Source of the DNA: Promethearchaeota archaeon | GTDB lineage: Archaea; Asgardarchaeota; Lokiarchaeia; Sigyniarchaeales; SOKP01 | Assembly (NCBI GenBank): GCA_016840085.1 | Contig: JAEOTA010000018.1 | Location: 140,888-204,887 of the forward strand | Direction: 5' to 3' | DNA: 64,000 nucleotides | In this document: piece after piece, positions 53,977 to 62,438 of the stretch | Numbering within the stretch: the stretch's first letter is position 1 | How the letters are laid out: every line of letters starts with the position of its first letter | The notes under the pieces: generated by a model | What the model saw: only the letters and a program-made list of their open reading frames with translations | Databases searched by the model: none | Told to the model about the DNA's origin: nothing | Made by a program: the position numbers and the translations under genes

Positions 53977-55761
53977 ATGAAAAAAAAAAAATATGTAATA
54001 TTCTTCCTAATACTTGTTTTAGTTAATTCACTTCATTCGATAAGAACTCAAGAGGACACTTCTTCTTTCCTTACATGCGCTTCATTAAGATTAAATAATT
54101 CTATCTCAGGCAACTCTATAGACTATCTAATTATTACCACTAATGATTTTAAAAATATTTTAGAACCTTTAGCTATGTGGAAAACACAAAAAGGATTAGT
54201 TCCAAAAATCGAAACTGTTGAAGATATTAAGGAACATTATCAAGGTAGAAATCTTGCGGAAAAAATCAAGAATTGCATAGCAACCTATTATACTAATAAT
54301 AAGACTCAATGGGTATTATTAACTGGGGATCACTTGCATCTTCCTTCCCAATATGTAAGAATTTATGATAATTATTCACCAGATGGTGATTACGTAAGTT
54401 GTGATACTTATTATACTGATTTAGATAATAATTGGGATTTAAATAATGATGGTTTATGGGGAACTAACCAAGATGAATTTGATTTTGAAGCGGAGGTTTA
54501 TGTAGGACGATTATCAGCAAATAACAAGAAAGAAATGGCTGATTTAGTTCAGAAATTATTAAATTATGAGAAAAATCCTGCAATTGGAAATTGGATGACT
54601 AAAACAATATTGGCTTCGTCTATTTTAGCTTTTGATGAAGATTGGAATAATGATAATGTTGTAGACTTTGAAGAATGTGATGGAAACCGTTTCAATAATT
54701 TTTTAAAAAATCATCTTCCATCCAATTTTAGCAGTACAATTCTTGCTTTAACAACTGGTATTAAAGGATCTGATTATTCTTACAACTTATCTTTAAACTA
54801 TGAGAATTTCAAAGATATTATTGTAAATGGATTTAATATCGGTTCATTTTCTCTCCATGGGAGTGAGATAGCACTCCATTATGAGGAATGGGTTCAAGAT
54901 TATGATGGAGATATGTTATATGATTATACTGATGATCCTATTTTCGGAAATGGAACTCGAATTGATCAATCAATATGGAAACGGTTAGTAGATACAAGTT
55001 CTTATACAATAGAACCAGAAGAAAATAAATTGGGAATGCTATTTCTTCTAGCTTGTTCTACAGGAACTTTTGATTGGTATGAAGATTGTCTTGCGGAATA
55101 TTTTCTAAAAAATATAGCAATAGGTTGTGTTGCATCCAGCTATGTAAGTTGGGCAGAAGATCAATGGCATGAACGTGAACATGGAGGTTGGTTTGCTGAA
55201 GGATTAGCCTTTCGTTTTTGGGAACAATTATTCCAAATAAGTCAACCTGGTAAAGCATTAGCTAACGCTAAGGCAGATTATATCTCTGATAGAAACAGCT
55301 CTACTGAACTTTATGAATATCCAGAATGGCATGATAAAGTTTTAAAACAGTTTAATTTATTTGGGGATCCAGAAGTTCCTATTTGGCTAAATATACCTAA
55401 AATACTAAATATTACCGAAATTTCTTCCCTAGACGAATCTACAACCTTTCAAGTTTCAGCAGATGATATTCCCATCGAAAATAGTACAATAACTTTAATT
55501 AAAGGTAATATGCTTTTCTGGAAAGGCGACACAAATCAGAATGGAATAATTGAATTACCTTTCAATAAAGATCAAATCAAACTATTTACTCTTACAGTAA
55601 CTAAGATGGGCTATGTACCACATCAAATTGAACCTATAGAGAAGAAAACAAAATCAATTTCTATAAAAGGTTATAATATTTTAATATCGAGTATGATTCT
55701 TTTAGGGATGATTTATATTTATTTCATTCATAGTAAGAAAAAGAAATTAAACTACATTTGA
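53977..55761 (+). CDS. Gingipain-like C25 cysteine peptidase, membrane-anchored
   Basis: A 594-residue secreted peptidase of family C25 (clan CD, caspase-like fold). Residues 1-25 form a signal peptide (KKKK then a hydrophobic core). The family start YLIITTNDFKNILEPLAMWKTQKG is at about 48-72, and the strand YVGRLSANN follows at about 170. The probable catalytic dyad is H294 (SLHGSE) and C360 (LLACSTG). Asp-rich loops (DLNNDGLWG, DYDGDMLYD) may bind calcium. Residues about 470-560 form an Ig-like C-terminal domain. A final helix (about 563-585) with a KKKK tail anchors it in the membrane, with the protease outside. No Por secretion signal is seen. Confidence 0.92.
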   Translation: MKKKKYVIFFLILVLVNSLHSIRTQEDTSSFLTCASLRLNNSISGNSIDYLIITTNDFKNILEPLAMWKTQKGLVPKIETVEDIKEHYQGRNLAEKIKNCIATYYTNNKTQWVLLTGDHLHLPSQYVRIYDNYSPDGDYVSCDTYYTDLDNNWDLNNDGLWGTNQDEFDFEAEVYVGRLSANNKKEMADLVQKLLNYEKNPAIGNWMTKTILASSILAFDEDWNNDNVVDFEECDGNRFNNFLKNHLPSNFSSTILALTTGIKGSDYSYNLSLNYENFKDIIVNGFNIGSFSLHGSEIALHYEEWVQDYDGDMLYDYTDDPIFGNGTRIDQSIWKRLVDTSSYTIEPEENKLGMLFLLACSTGTFDWYEDCLAEYFLKNIAIGCVASSYVSWAEDQWHEREHGGWFAEGLAFRFWEQLFQISQPGKALANAKADYISDRNSSTELYEYPEWHDKVLKQFNLFGDPEVPIWLNIPKILNITEISSLDESTTFQVSADDIPIENSTITLIKGNMLFWKGDTNQNGIIELPFNKDQIKLFTLTVTKMGYVPHQIEPIEKKTKSISIKGYNILISSMILLGMIYIYFIHSKKKKLNYI

Positions 55762-55812
55762 AATCAGCAGATCATCTCGTATTTTTTTTAATTTTGCTTT
55801 TTCTATACAAAA

Positions 55813-56685
55813 TTATTTTGGTATAAATTTGTAATGGTTTTCATCAATAACAGGACGATACCCAATTTTTAGATATATACTGTTTGAAGTACGATTACTT
55901 AAATCAGTAAACAGAAAACAATATTTATTTCCTTCCTCTAAGAGGTATTTACTTAATTTTGCCACGCATTCAGTCGCATATCCTTTTCTCCTTAAGGAAG
56001 GAGGAGTATAGACAAGATTAATCGAATTTCCATTAGGAGTTTTACCTGCTTTTCTTGCCATCGAAACAGGCTTATCATTATCAAACAATAAAAAGATCTG
56101 ACTATCATCATTCTCAAATTCGCCCTTGAAATTAGTAATATTTCGATTTAATTCTTCTTGTGTAATATCCACTAATGCTTCGGTTAACATTTCTCTTGCC
56201 CACGTGAGAACTGTAGACTGATGGGGTTTTGTAGCAATGGAAAATTTTTTATCCCCTAATATCTCTTTCGAGACTTTTTGTAATTTATAAATTCTTTCCT
56301 TTCTTAATAACTGTGGTTCCAAAGAATTTTTATCACACCATAATTTCGTAAATTTATCTGCGGCTTCACTGAAACTTAAAACACCAGGTAATTTCTCATT
56401 CCGCTTTAAAAGTTCTTCAACTAATACATTAATATTTTCTATCTTATCTGTATAAGATATAAGAAGATCATATGGAGGGGTTCTTAGAGCTATTAAATTT
56501 ATGGCAATATCACCAGTTAACGAAAATAAAAGTGGCATTTCTTCTCCATATCTATGAATATTCTCTTTGAGAGAATTAAGAAGAGATAAAAGAAGACCAT
56601 TTTCAACCTCATGTTTAAGCAAAAAAGGAGTTGCTAAATTGTAAAACTTATTTATATCATCGTAAAACCTTGCTTCCATATTCAC
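55813..56685 (-). CDS. GNAT-family N-acetyltransferase with N-terminal extension
   Basis: A 290-residue FR47-like acetyltransferase. The C-terminal GNAT domain holds motif A VYTPPSLRRKGYATECVAKL at about 225-245, then FLFTDLSNRTSNSIYLKIGYRPV. The N-terminal 150 residues form a second, diverged alpha/beta domain, as in two-domain GNATs. The substrate is unknown. It is convergent with the C25 peptidase. A decayed copy of its 3' end lies on the far side of that gene. Confidence 0.88.
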   Translation of the reverse strand: MNMEARFYDDINKFYNLATPFLLKHEVENGLLLSLLNSLKENIHRYGEEMPLLFSLTGDIAINLIALRTPPYDLLISYTDKIENINVLVEELLKRNEKLPGVLSFSEAADKFTKLWCDKNSLEPQLLRKERIYKLQKVSKEILGDKKFSIATKPHQSTVLTWAREMLTEALVDITQEELNRNITNFKGEFENDDSQIFLLFDNDKPVSMARKAGKTPNGNSINLVYTPPSLRRKGYATECVAKLSKYLLEEGNKYCFLFTDLSNRTSNSIYLKIGYRPVIDENHYKFIPK

Positions 56686-56739
56686 TTAAGAAGATAATTT
56701 ATTTAAAAAAAGTTCTTATTTGGGTATTGTTTTATAACT

Positions 56740-57039
56740 TTAAAGGTCTTGTTTTAAAATTTCTAATTTATTAATAATTGTATCAATATCTGATTTCGTG
56801 GCAGTATTTACACTTAATTTGTTAACTAAATTGATAAAATCTTTGATTATTGGATTCTCAAGAATAAGACATTTTTGATTCATAGTATTTACATTCAAAA
56901 TAAGGGCAGATTCAAGCTTTTCTCCAATCCCTAACACATCCTTAAAAATTAATTCATTATCTTCATTGTAAGATAATATGACAATATCCTCTAATATCTG
57001 AGAACCATCATTTTTTTTTATAATCTTGAATTCACACAT
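56740..57039 (-). CDS. CooT-like small protein
   Basis: A 99-residue protein. The first 60 residues (MCEFKIIK start, then LEDIVILSYNEDNELIFKDVLG) resemble the CooT family, whose invariant Cys2 binds nickel in some bacteria and which may help nickel delivery to CO dehydrogenase. Residues 65-99 form an added helix not usual for CooT. CODH/ACS subunit genes cdhB and cdhC lie 3.3 kb away, which makes the nickel link interesting, though the amidase genes intervene. The assignment rests on the N-terminal pattern only. Confidence 0.6.
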   Translation of the reverse strand: MCEFKIIKKNDGSQILEDIVILSYNEDNELIFKDVLGIGEKLESALILNVNTMNQKCLILENPIIKDFINLVNKLSVNTATKSDIDTIINKLEILKQDL

Positions 57040-57141
57040 TTTTATTGAGATTGTGTCTGATTTTATTTATATAATGAAATCTAATACTCCTATTATAGTT
57101 TCATTTTTTAAGATTTTTTATATATCAAAAATAATTAGAGT

Positions 57142-57153
57142 AAACTATATAAA
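57142..57153 (+). promoter_or_regulatory. TATA-like promoter element for the tandem amidase operon
   Basis: AAACTATATAAAG lies about 25-34 bases before the amidase start at 57176, a spacing that would give an almost leaderless or short-leader transcript. An AAAAGG ribosome site lies between. Confidence 0.35.
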
Positions 57154-57175
57154 GATATAAAAAAGGTTGATCAAT

Positions 57176-58636
57176 GTGAATAAGGAAGATCTCTATTACA
57201 TTCCCGCATGGGAAATGAAAGAAAAGATAATAAAGCAAGAATTGACTTCAGAGGAATTAACTGAAACAATTATTGAAAGAATTGAAAAAATCAATCCGAT
57301 AATTAATGCTTACTGTTCTACTACATTCGATTTAGCTAGAGATTTAGCAAAAAAAGCTGATACGGCTATTAAAAAGGGTGAAAAATTGGGACTATTACAT
57401 GGTATACCGACTTCTATCAAAGATAATGTTGATGTTAAAGGAATTAGAACTACATGTGGCTGTAAAGCATTTGAAAACTATATTTCTACAGAAGATGATA
57501 TAGCAGTCAAAAGATTGAAGGAAGCGGGCGTGGTTATTTTAGGAAAGACAAACATGCCTGCCTTTGGTTATAAAGGAGTTACTGATAATCTAATTTTTGG
57601 TGCAACGAAAAATCCTTGGCATTTAGAAAGGACTCCAGGAGGATCTACTGGGGGAGGCGCAGCAGCAACAGCTTCTGGATTAAGTCCTTTAACTCAAGGT
57701 TCGGATGGAGGAGGTTCTATCCGAATTCCAAGTAGCTTTTGTGGGTTATATGGTATCAAACCAACTTTTGGACGTATCCCACAAAAATCAATGAAAATAG
57801 AGGGCAATATGGGCACATACGTTCAAAAGGGACCTTTAGTTAGGCATGTAAAAGATGCTGCACTATTTTTAGATGCTTTAGTTGGAGCTGATGATATAGA
57901 CAGATATTCTATACCAAAACCAAATTATAGCTTTTATGATGCAATAGAAGAGAAACCTAAAAAACTTAAAATAGGATATGCAATAGACCTAGGAAATTTA
58001 GAAGTTATTCATTCTGAAGTCGAGAAATCAGTACTAAATGCTGTTAAAAAATTTGAAGAATTCAATTGGTCAGTTGAAAAAAGCAATATTAATCTGTTAT
58101 CAATTGGACATACAATTAGAGGTAATGTGAGTATAGGAAACTATGGATTGACATGGTATACTATATGGACTTATGGAATTGGATACTTTCTCAAACCAAT
58201 AATTGAAGAATTTGGGAGTGTTATGGACCAAGAATTAGTACAAATGGCTCAAAATGGATTCCAACTTACCGCTGAAAATATTTATATGGCAGAAATCCAA
58301 AGGGAAATCATATATGATAATGTATGTAGACATTTTAAAGAATTTGATATTTTAATTACTCCTACCATGGCATGTCCTGCTTTTGAATTAGGTGTATCCT
58401 CCCCAACTAAAATTGATGGGAAGGAGGTTTCCCCAGGAGCCTATTCACCTTATACTCATCCCTTTAATATGAGTGGTCATCCAGCAGCTTCAATTCCTTG
58501 TGGGTGGTCTAAGGATGGTTTACCTATAGGTATGCAAATAGTTGGGAAGAGATTTGATGAGATAACGGTTCTTCAAGTCTCTAAAGCATTCGAAGACGTT
58601 GCCCCTTGGCAAGATAAAAAACCTAAATTTAATTAA
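57176..58636 (+). CDS. Amidase signature family enzyme (first of tandem pair)
   Basis: A 486-residue amidase that hydrolyses an amide (GatA/FAAH superfamily). The Ser-cisSer-Lys triad is K82 (TSIKDNV), S157 (PGGSTGG) and S181 (GSDGGGSIRIP). GTG 57176 is preferred because AAAAGG lies 9 bases before it; the in-frame TTG 57167 would be too close. The tandem neighbour is a paralogue, with 39 bases between. No gatB or gatC genes are nearby, so a role in tRNA amidation is unlikely; carboxylic-acid amides or acyl-amides are candidates. Confidence 0.93.
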   Translation: MNKEDLYYIPAWEMKEKIIKQELTSEELTETIIERIEKINPIINAYCSTTFDLARDLAKKADTAIKKGEKLGLLHGIPTSIKDNVDVKGIRTTCGCKAFENYISTEDDIAVKRLKEAGVVILGKTNMPAFGYKGVTDNLIFGATKNPWHLERTPGGSTGGGAAATASGLSPLTQGSDGGGSIRIPSSFCGLYGIKPTFGRIPQKSMKIEGNMGTYVQKGPLVRHVKDAALFLDALVGADDIDRYSIPKPNYSFYDAIEEKPKKLKIGYAIDLGNLEVIHSEVEKSVLNAVKKFEEFNWSVEKSNINLLSIGHTIRGNVSIGNYGLTWYTIWTYGIGYFLKPIIEEFGSVMDQELVQMAQNGFQLTAENIYMAEIQREIIYDNVCRHFKEFDILITPTMACPAFELGVSSPTKIDGKEVSPGAYSPYTHPFNMSGHPAASIPCGWSKDGLPIGMQIVGKRFDEITVLQVSKAFEDVAPWQDKKPKFN

Positions 58637-58675
58637 TTATACTTATTATAAATTTAAATTTGGATCAAGAGAAAA

Positions 58676-60094
58676 ATGAGAAAATATGATATTTGTTTTA
58701 TGTCTGCTTGCGATATGGCAGAGAAAATAAAAAACCAAGAATTATCCTCTGAAGAAATCACTGAAATCATTATTGAAAGGATTGAAAAAACCAATCCAAT
58801 AATTAACGCATATTGTACTACTACATTCGATTTAGGAAGGGAAATGGCTAAAATAGCAGATGAACGAGTAAAGAGAAATGAAAAAATTCCTCTCCTAAAT
58901 GGAATTCCTACTTCTATAAAAGATTTAGTTCCAGTAAAAGGAGTGAGAACTACTTATGGTTCAAAAATTTATGAACATAACATTCCTGAAGATGATGCAA
59001 TTGTCGTTAAACGTTTAAAGGATGATGGTTGCGTAATTTTAGGGAAAACAAATACGCCTGAATTCGGTTTTAAAGGAGTTACTGATAATCTTATTTTTGG
59101 AGTAACACCAAATCCATGGGATCTTGAGAAGACTTCTGGAGGCTCCAGTGGAGGTGCGGCAGCCTCTGTTGTTTCTGGAATGGGCCCTCTAGCTCAGGGT
59201 TCGGATGGAGGAGGTTCTATTCGGCATCCTGCTTGCTTTTGTGGGGCTTATGGTCTTAAACCGAGTTTTGGAAGGGTTCCAATTTATCCAAAAACCAGTC
59301 ATAGCGGTCAAACTTTGTCTGTTATTGGTCCAATTGTAAGATATGTTTCCGATGCAGCATTAATGTTAGATGTTATGAAGGGTCCATTTGAGGGAGATAG
59401 ACATTCATTACCAGAAGATCATATTAAATATTTTGATCATATAAATGAGAAACCAGATAAATTAAAAATTGGGTATACTTTAGATTTAGGTTATGCAAAA
59501 GTTGTAGATGACGAGGTTAAAAAAGCAGTAGTTAATTCAATCCATAAATTTGAATCATTTGGCTGGGAAGTGGAAGAAGCAAAATTTAAGGAGTTCGATC
59601 CTTCCATGGCTTTTAGTACAATGTGGCTAATAATGTTTGGATATGAATTAAAACCTAATTTGAAAGAATGGAAAGATAAAATAGATACCGATTTAGTAAC
59701 TTGGGTTGAAGCGGGATTACGATTTCCAGCATCAAGTCTACCCGATGCTATGAGAATTCGTAGCCAGTTTTATCAATCGATATATGAAACTTTTAAAAAC
59801 TATGATATACTTCTTACTCCATCAACAGCAGTTCCCGCCTTTGAATCAGGGATTACTTACCCATCCAAAATAAATGGGATTGATGTAACTCCCACCGCGT
59901 GGCAAGCATTTACATTTCCATTCAACTTTACAGGACATCCTGCTGCTTCTATTCCTTGTGGATGGACAAATGCCGGTCTACCGATAGGATTACAGATTGT
60001 GGGTAAAAGATTCCAGGAAATGCTAGTTTTACAAGTTTCAAAAGCTTTTGAAGAGAGAGCCCCTTGGCAAGATAAAAAACCAAAGTTTAATTAA
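58676..60094 (+). CDS. Amidase signature family enzyme (second of tandem pair)
   Basis: A 472-residue paralogue of the preceding amidase; both end APWQDKKPKFN. The triad is K82 (TSIKDLV), S157 (SGGSSGG) and S181 (GSDGGGSIRHP). Divergence is greatest at residues 195-230 and 290-360, the substrate-binding region, so the pair probably arose by tandem duplication and then specialised. An AAGAGAAAA site precedes ATG 58676. It is convergent with nothing; cdhB starts about 200 bases later after an AT-rich spacer with no visible gene. Confidence 0.93.
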   Translation: MRKYDICFMSACDMAEKIKNQELSSEEITEIIIERIEKTNPIINAYCTTTFDLGREMAKIADERVKRNEKIPLLNGIPTSIKDLVPVKGVRTTYGSKIYEHNIPEDDAIVVKRLKDDGCVILGKTNTPEFGFKGVTDNLIFGVTPNPWDLEKTSGGSSGGAAASVVSGMGPLAQGSDGGGSIRHPACFCGAYGLKPSFGRVPIYPKTSHSGQTLSVIGPIVRYVSDAALMLDVMKGPFEGDRHSLPEDHIKYFDHINEKPDKLKIGYTLDLGYAKVVDDEVKKAVVNSIHKFESFGWEVEEAKFKEFDPSMAFSTMWLIMFGYELKPNLKEWKDKIDTDLVTWVEAGLRFPASSLPDAMRIRSQFYQSIYETFKNYDILLTPSTAVPAFESGITYPSKINGIDVTPTAWQAFTFPFNFTGHPAASIPCGWTNAGLPIGLQIVGKRFQEMLVLQVSKAFEERAPWQDKKPKFN

Positions 60095-60302
60095 TTTTTA
60101 ATTAATTTTTTTGACAACTTAGTAAATTTTACTTTTTAAATTAACCCATACTTTATTTTTCACTTCTATTTTAATATTTTACCCATCTATTTTTAGTTAA
60201 ACTTCATAAAAACAATTTTTTTAAATTGTCCTTAATAATTCTAAGTATAATAATTGTTTTACAACTTATAAGTAAAAATACAAACAGAGGAAATTGAGTA
60301 AA

Positions 60303-60833
60303 ATGGCACGTCCATATCAAAAAGCTAACATTCCTGGTCCTGAGATGGGTACTTCTGTCTCAGATCCAGCGGTGATGGCGAATTTGCTTAAAACACCTAA
60401 AAAGAAGGTGTTCGTTATAGGTGCTGAATCTTTAAATTGGGAACTTGATGGGAAAAAGCTTGCAGATTATTTCATAGAAATTGCAAATAAACTTGATTGT
60501 CATGTAGTCTCAACAGGACATGCATACAAATATTTAAAAGATAAAATTGCTGATAACAAATTGTTCGATATGTCTCTGATAAACATTACAAATCGTTTAT
60601 CTGATAAAGATTGGGCTGGTTTCGATGGAGAAGGACAATATTCTATGGCTATCTTCGGTGGACATATAGTTTTTTACGTCTCTCAAACATTATCTCGACT
60701 CAAGAACTTTACAAATTGGTTAAGAACGATTGATCTAGACAAATATTCTCATCCGAATGCACGATTTAGCTTACCAAATCTAAATGAAGCGGAATGGAAA
60801 GCATTTTTAGAAAATTTGATTGAAAAGTTATAA
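60303..60833 (+). CDS. cdhB: CO dehydrogenase/acetyl-CoA synthase epsilon subunit
   Basis: The epsilon subunit of the archaeal CODH/ACS complex, thought to bind FAD or support CODH (CdhA) electron transfer. The family start is RPYQKANIPGPEMG. A Rossmann-like domain follows (KVFVIGAESLNWELDGKKLADY, HVVSTGHAYKYL). Its 176 residues are the usual size. ATG 60303 is preferred to TTG 60294, because GAGG is 12 bases from the ATG but only 3 from the TTG. CdhA, which normally precedes it, is absent; the upstream genes are amidases. cdhC follows 59 bases later. Confidence 0.9.
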   Translation: MARPYQKANIPGPEMGTSVSDPAVMANLLKTPKKKVFVIGAESLNWELDGKKLADYFIEIANKLDCHVVSTGHAYKYLKDKIADNKLFDMSLINITNRLSDKDWAGFDGEGQYSMAIFGGHIVFYVSQTLSRLKNFTNWLRTIDLDKYSHPNARFSLPNLNEAEWKAFLENLIEKL

Positions 60834-60892
60834 AAGTTAAAATATTAAATATAAATTACCAAAATGAGAATTCAAATGAGGAGATAAATTAT

Positions 60893-61612
60893 ATGAGTTT
60901 TGCAGATTTACCTTTTGATGTAGGACCAGTCTACGAAGGTGAACGTATTAGAGGTAATCAAATGTATATTGAACTTGGTGGGCCTAAGGTCGAGAAGCAT
61001 TTTGAACTCGTGAGAGTGAAGAAAGACAAAGAAATTGAGGATGGGAAGATTACAATCATAGGTCCAAATATTAAAGACATGGAAGAAGGTGGTCGGTATC
61101 CAATTGGTATTTTAGTCGAAGTATCGGGTCCTGAGTTAGAAGAGGATTTAGAAGCAGTGTTCGAGCGTAGAGTTCATGAATTCTGTAATTTCGTGAATGG
61201 CATCATGCATTTGAACCAAAGATATACTAACTGGATGCGACTCTCAAAGTCTCTAATTCAAAAGGGCTTTGATGATCTTACTATGTTAGGGACTGTTCTA
61301 ATTCGATTATACAAAGCAGAATTACCGATTATCAAAAAAGCGCAGGTAACTCTAATAACAGACCCTAAGAAGATTGAAGAACCATACGAGTTTGCCATGG
61401 GTATATACGATAAAAGAGATGAGAGAGCACGAACTATTCATGATGAAGACGTAGATATGTATTACGGTTGTGTACTCTGTCAGTCATTCGCTCCAACGCA
61501 TGCCTGTTGTATTACACCTGATAGAACATCTCTCTGTGGCAGTATTAACTGGTTTGACGCTAGAGCTGCTGCTAAGGTGGACCCTAAAGGACCACAAGAA
61601 ATTGCCAGTTAG
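60893..61612 (+). CDS. cdhC: Acetyl-CoA synthase beta subunit CdhC, N-terminal part (ends at in-frame TAG)
   Basis: Beta subunit of archaeal acetyl-CoA decarbonylase/synthase, which joins CO, a methyl group and CoA. Codons 1-239 include the start DLPFDVGPVYEGERIRG and four A-cluster cysteines, C193, C196, C205 and C215, spaced like the [4Fe-4S] ligands C506, C509, C518 and C528 of Moorella ACS. Codon 240 is TAG, and the same frame stays open after it, encoding the remainder of CdhC. The Ni-binding CGC pair is on the far side. This part alone could not build the A-cluster. A strong GAGGAG site precedes ATG 60893. Confidence 0.93.
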   Translation: MSFADLPFDVGPVYEGERIRGNQMYIELGGPKVEKHFELVRVKKDKEIEDGKITIIGPNIKDMEEGGRYPIGILVEVSGPELEEDLEAVFERRVHEFCNFVNGIMHLNQRYTNWMRLSKSLIQKGFDDLTMLGTVLIRLYKAELPIIKKAQVTLITDPKKIEEPYEFAMGIYDKRDERARTIHDEDVDMYYGCVLCQSFAPTHACCITPDRTSLCGSINWFDARAAAKVDPKGPQEIAS

Positions 61613-61628
61613 GCATTCTGGTTAATTT
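61599..61628 (+). other. Thirty-base hairpin insert in cdhC with TAG in its loop
   Basis: AAATTGCCAG (61599-61608) pairs with CTGG-T-TAATTT (61618-61628) with one bulged base, leaving a nine-base loop (TTAGGCATT) that holds the in-frame TAG at 61610-61612. A second stem encloses it: AGGTGGACC (61575-61583) with GGTTCCACCT (61633-61642), one base bulged. The inner hairpin is 30 bases, exactly ten codons, and cdhC has ten more codons here than expected between C215 and C292. It could be a bypassed element, intron, mobile insert or readthrough signal. Confidence 0.6.
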
Positions 61629-61651
61629 ATGAGGTTCCACCTGGAGAGTGC

Positions 61652-62344
61652 TTGAATAAAGAAGCAGGTGAATTTTCTGGAGTAAACGAAATGATAAAGA
61701 AACGATCTCTCGGTGAAATCGAAAGAATTTATCTTTATAGCGGAATGGAATTTCCCCATACATCTTGTGGATGCTTTGAGGCTATAGATTTTTTCATACC
61801 TGAAGTGAATGGACACGGAATAGTGGATAGAAATTATGGCACTGTCGCAATAAATGGGCTACCCTTCTCAGCTATGGCAAATCAAACTGGAGGAGGCAAA
61901 CAAATGCCCGGTTTTAATGGTGTGAGCTTCCAGTATATTGGTTCGCCAAAATACCAATTGTATGATGGTTTACAATTGGGTTTTGAAAGCGGCATTTACA
62001 CAATCGTGTGGATGCCAACTACAGTGAAAGAACGAGTGGTAGATTTTCTTCCAGAAGACCTTATTGATAAAATCGCAACAGAAGAGGATGTTCAAGATAT
62101 CAATGAATTAAAGGTATTTCTTAAGGAGAAAAACCATCCTGTAGTGGACACATGGGTAGAGATGGAAGAAGAAGAGGAAGAAGAATGGGAGGAAGAAGGA
62201 GCAATGGTTCCTATGGGAACTGTTGGACTAACAATTCCTGGAGCTGGTGGTGCGGGAGGATTTAAAGTAATTCTTAAGAATTGTAAAGTACACGCCGAAT
62301 CAATAATTATTAAGAAGATCGAGCCTAAACGTAGGAAGAAATAG
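61652..62344 (+). CDS. cdhC: Acetyl-CoA synthase beta subunit CdhC, C-terminal part
   Basis: In-frame continuation of cdhC after the TAG. It holds the remaining A-cluster ligands, C292 and C294 counted from ATG 60893 (HTSCGCFEA), equivalent to C595 and C597 of Moorella ACS. Further blocks are YGTVAINGLPFSAMANQTGGGKQMPGF, the acidic EMEEEEEEEWEEEG linker and the C-terminal GAGGAGGFKVILKNCKV. If translated separately, TTG 61652 could start it, since GGAG lies five bases upstream; the product would be 230 residues. Whether it is a separate subunit or part of a joined protein cannot be told. Stop is TAG. Confidence 0.92.
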   Translation: MNKEAGEFSGVNEMIKKRSLGEIERIYLYSGMEFPHTSCGCFEAIDFFIPEVNGHGIVDRNYGTVAINGLPFSAMANQTGGGKQMPGFNGVSFQYIGSPKYQLYDGLQLGFESGIYTIVWMPTTVKERVVDFLPEDLIDKIATEEDVQDINELKVFLKEKNHPVVDTWVEMEEEEEEEWEEEGAMVPMGTVGLTIPGAGGAGGFKVILKNCKVHAESIIIKKIEPKRRKK

Positions 62345-62360
62345 TCTTTTAAAATTAATC

Positions 62361-62377
62361 TTTTTTTACTTTTTTTT
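62361..62377 (+). terminator. Oligo-T terminator candidate after cdhC
   Basis: Two T-runs (seven and eight T residues, separated by AC) lie 17-33 bases after the cdhC stop. They fit an archaeal terminator, and no cdhD or cdhE gene follows. Confidence 0.4.
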
Positions 62378-62438
62378 AATTTTTAATTATATAATATATA
62401 GGGTTGTAAAACCTTATTTTGGCAATTGGATTTAATAA

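Noticed and set aside
55058..55258. Minus-strand frame inside the C25 peptidase gene
   Set aside because: It is the shadow of a strong coding gene on the other strand.
61575..61642. Archaeal bulge-helix-bulge intron in cdhC
   Set aside because: The structure does not show two three-base bulges around a four-base helix, so a standard splicing-endonuclease site is not supported; kept only as one option for the hairpin.
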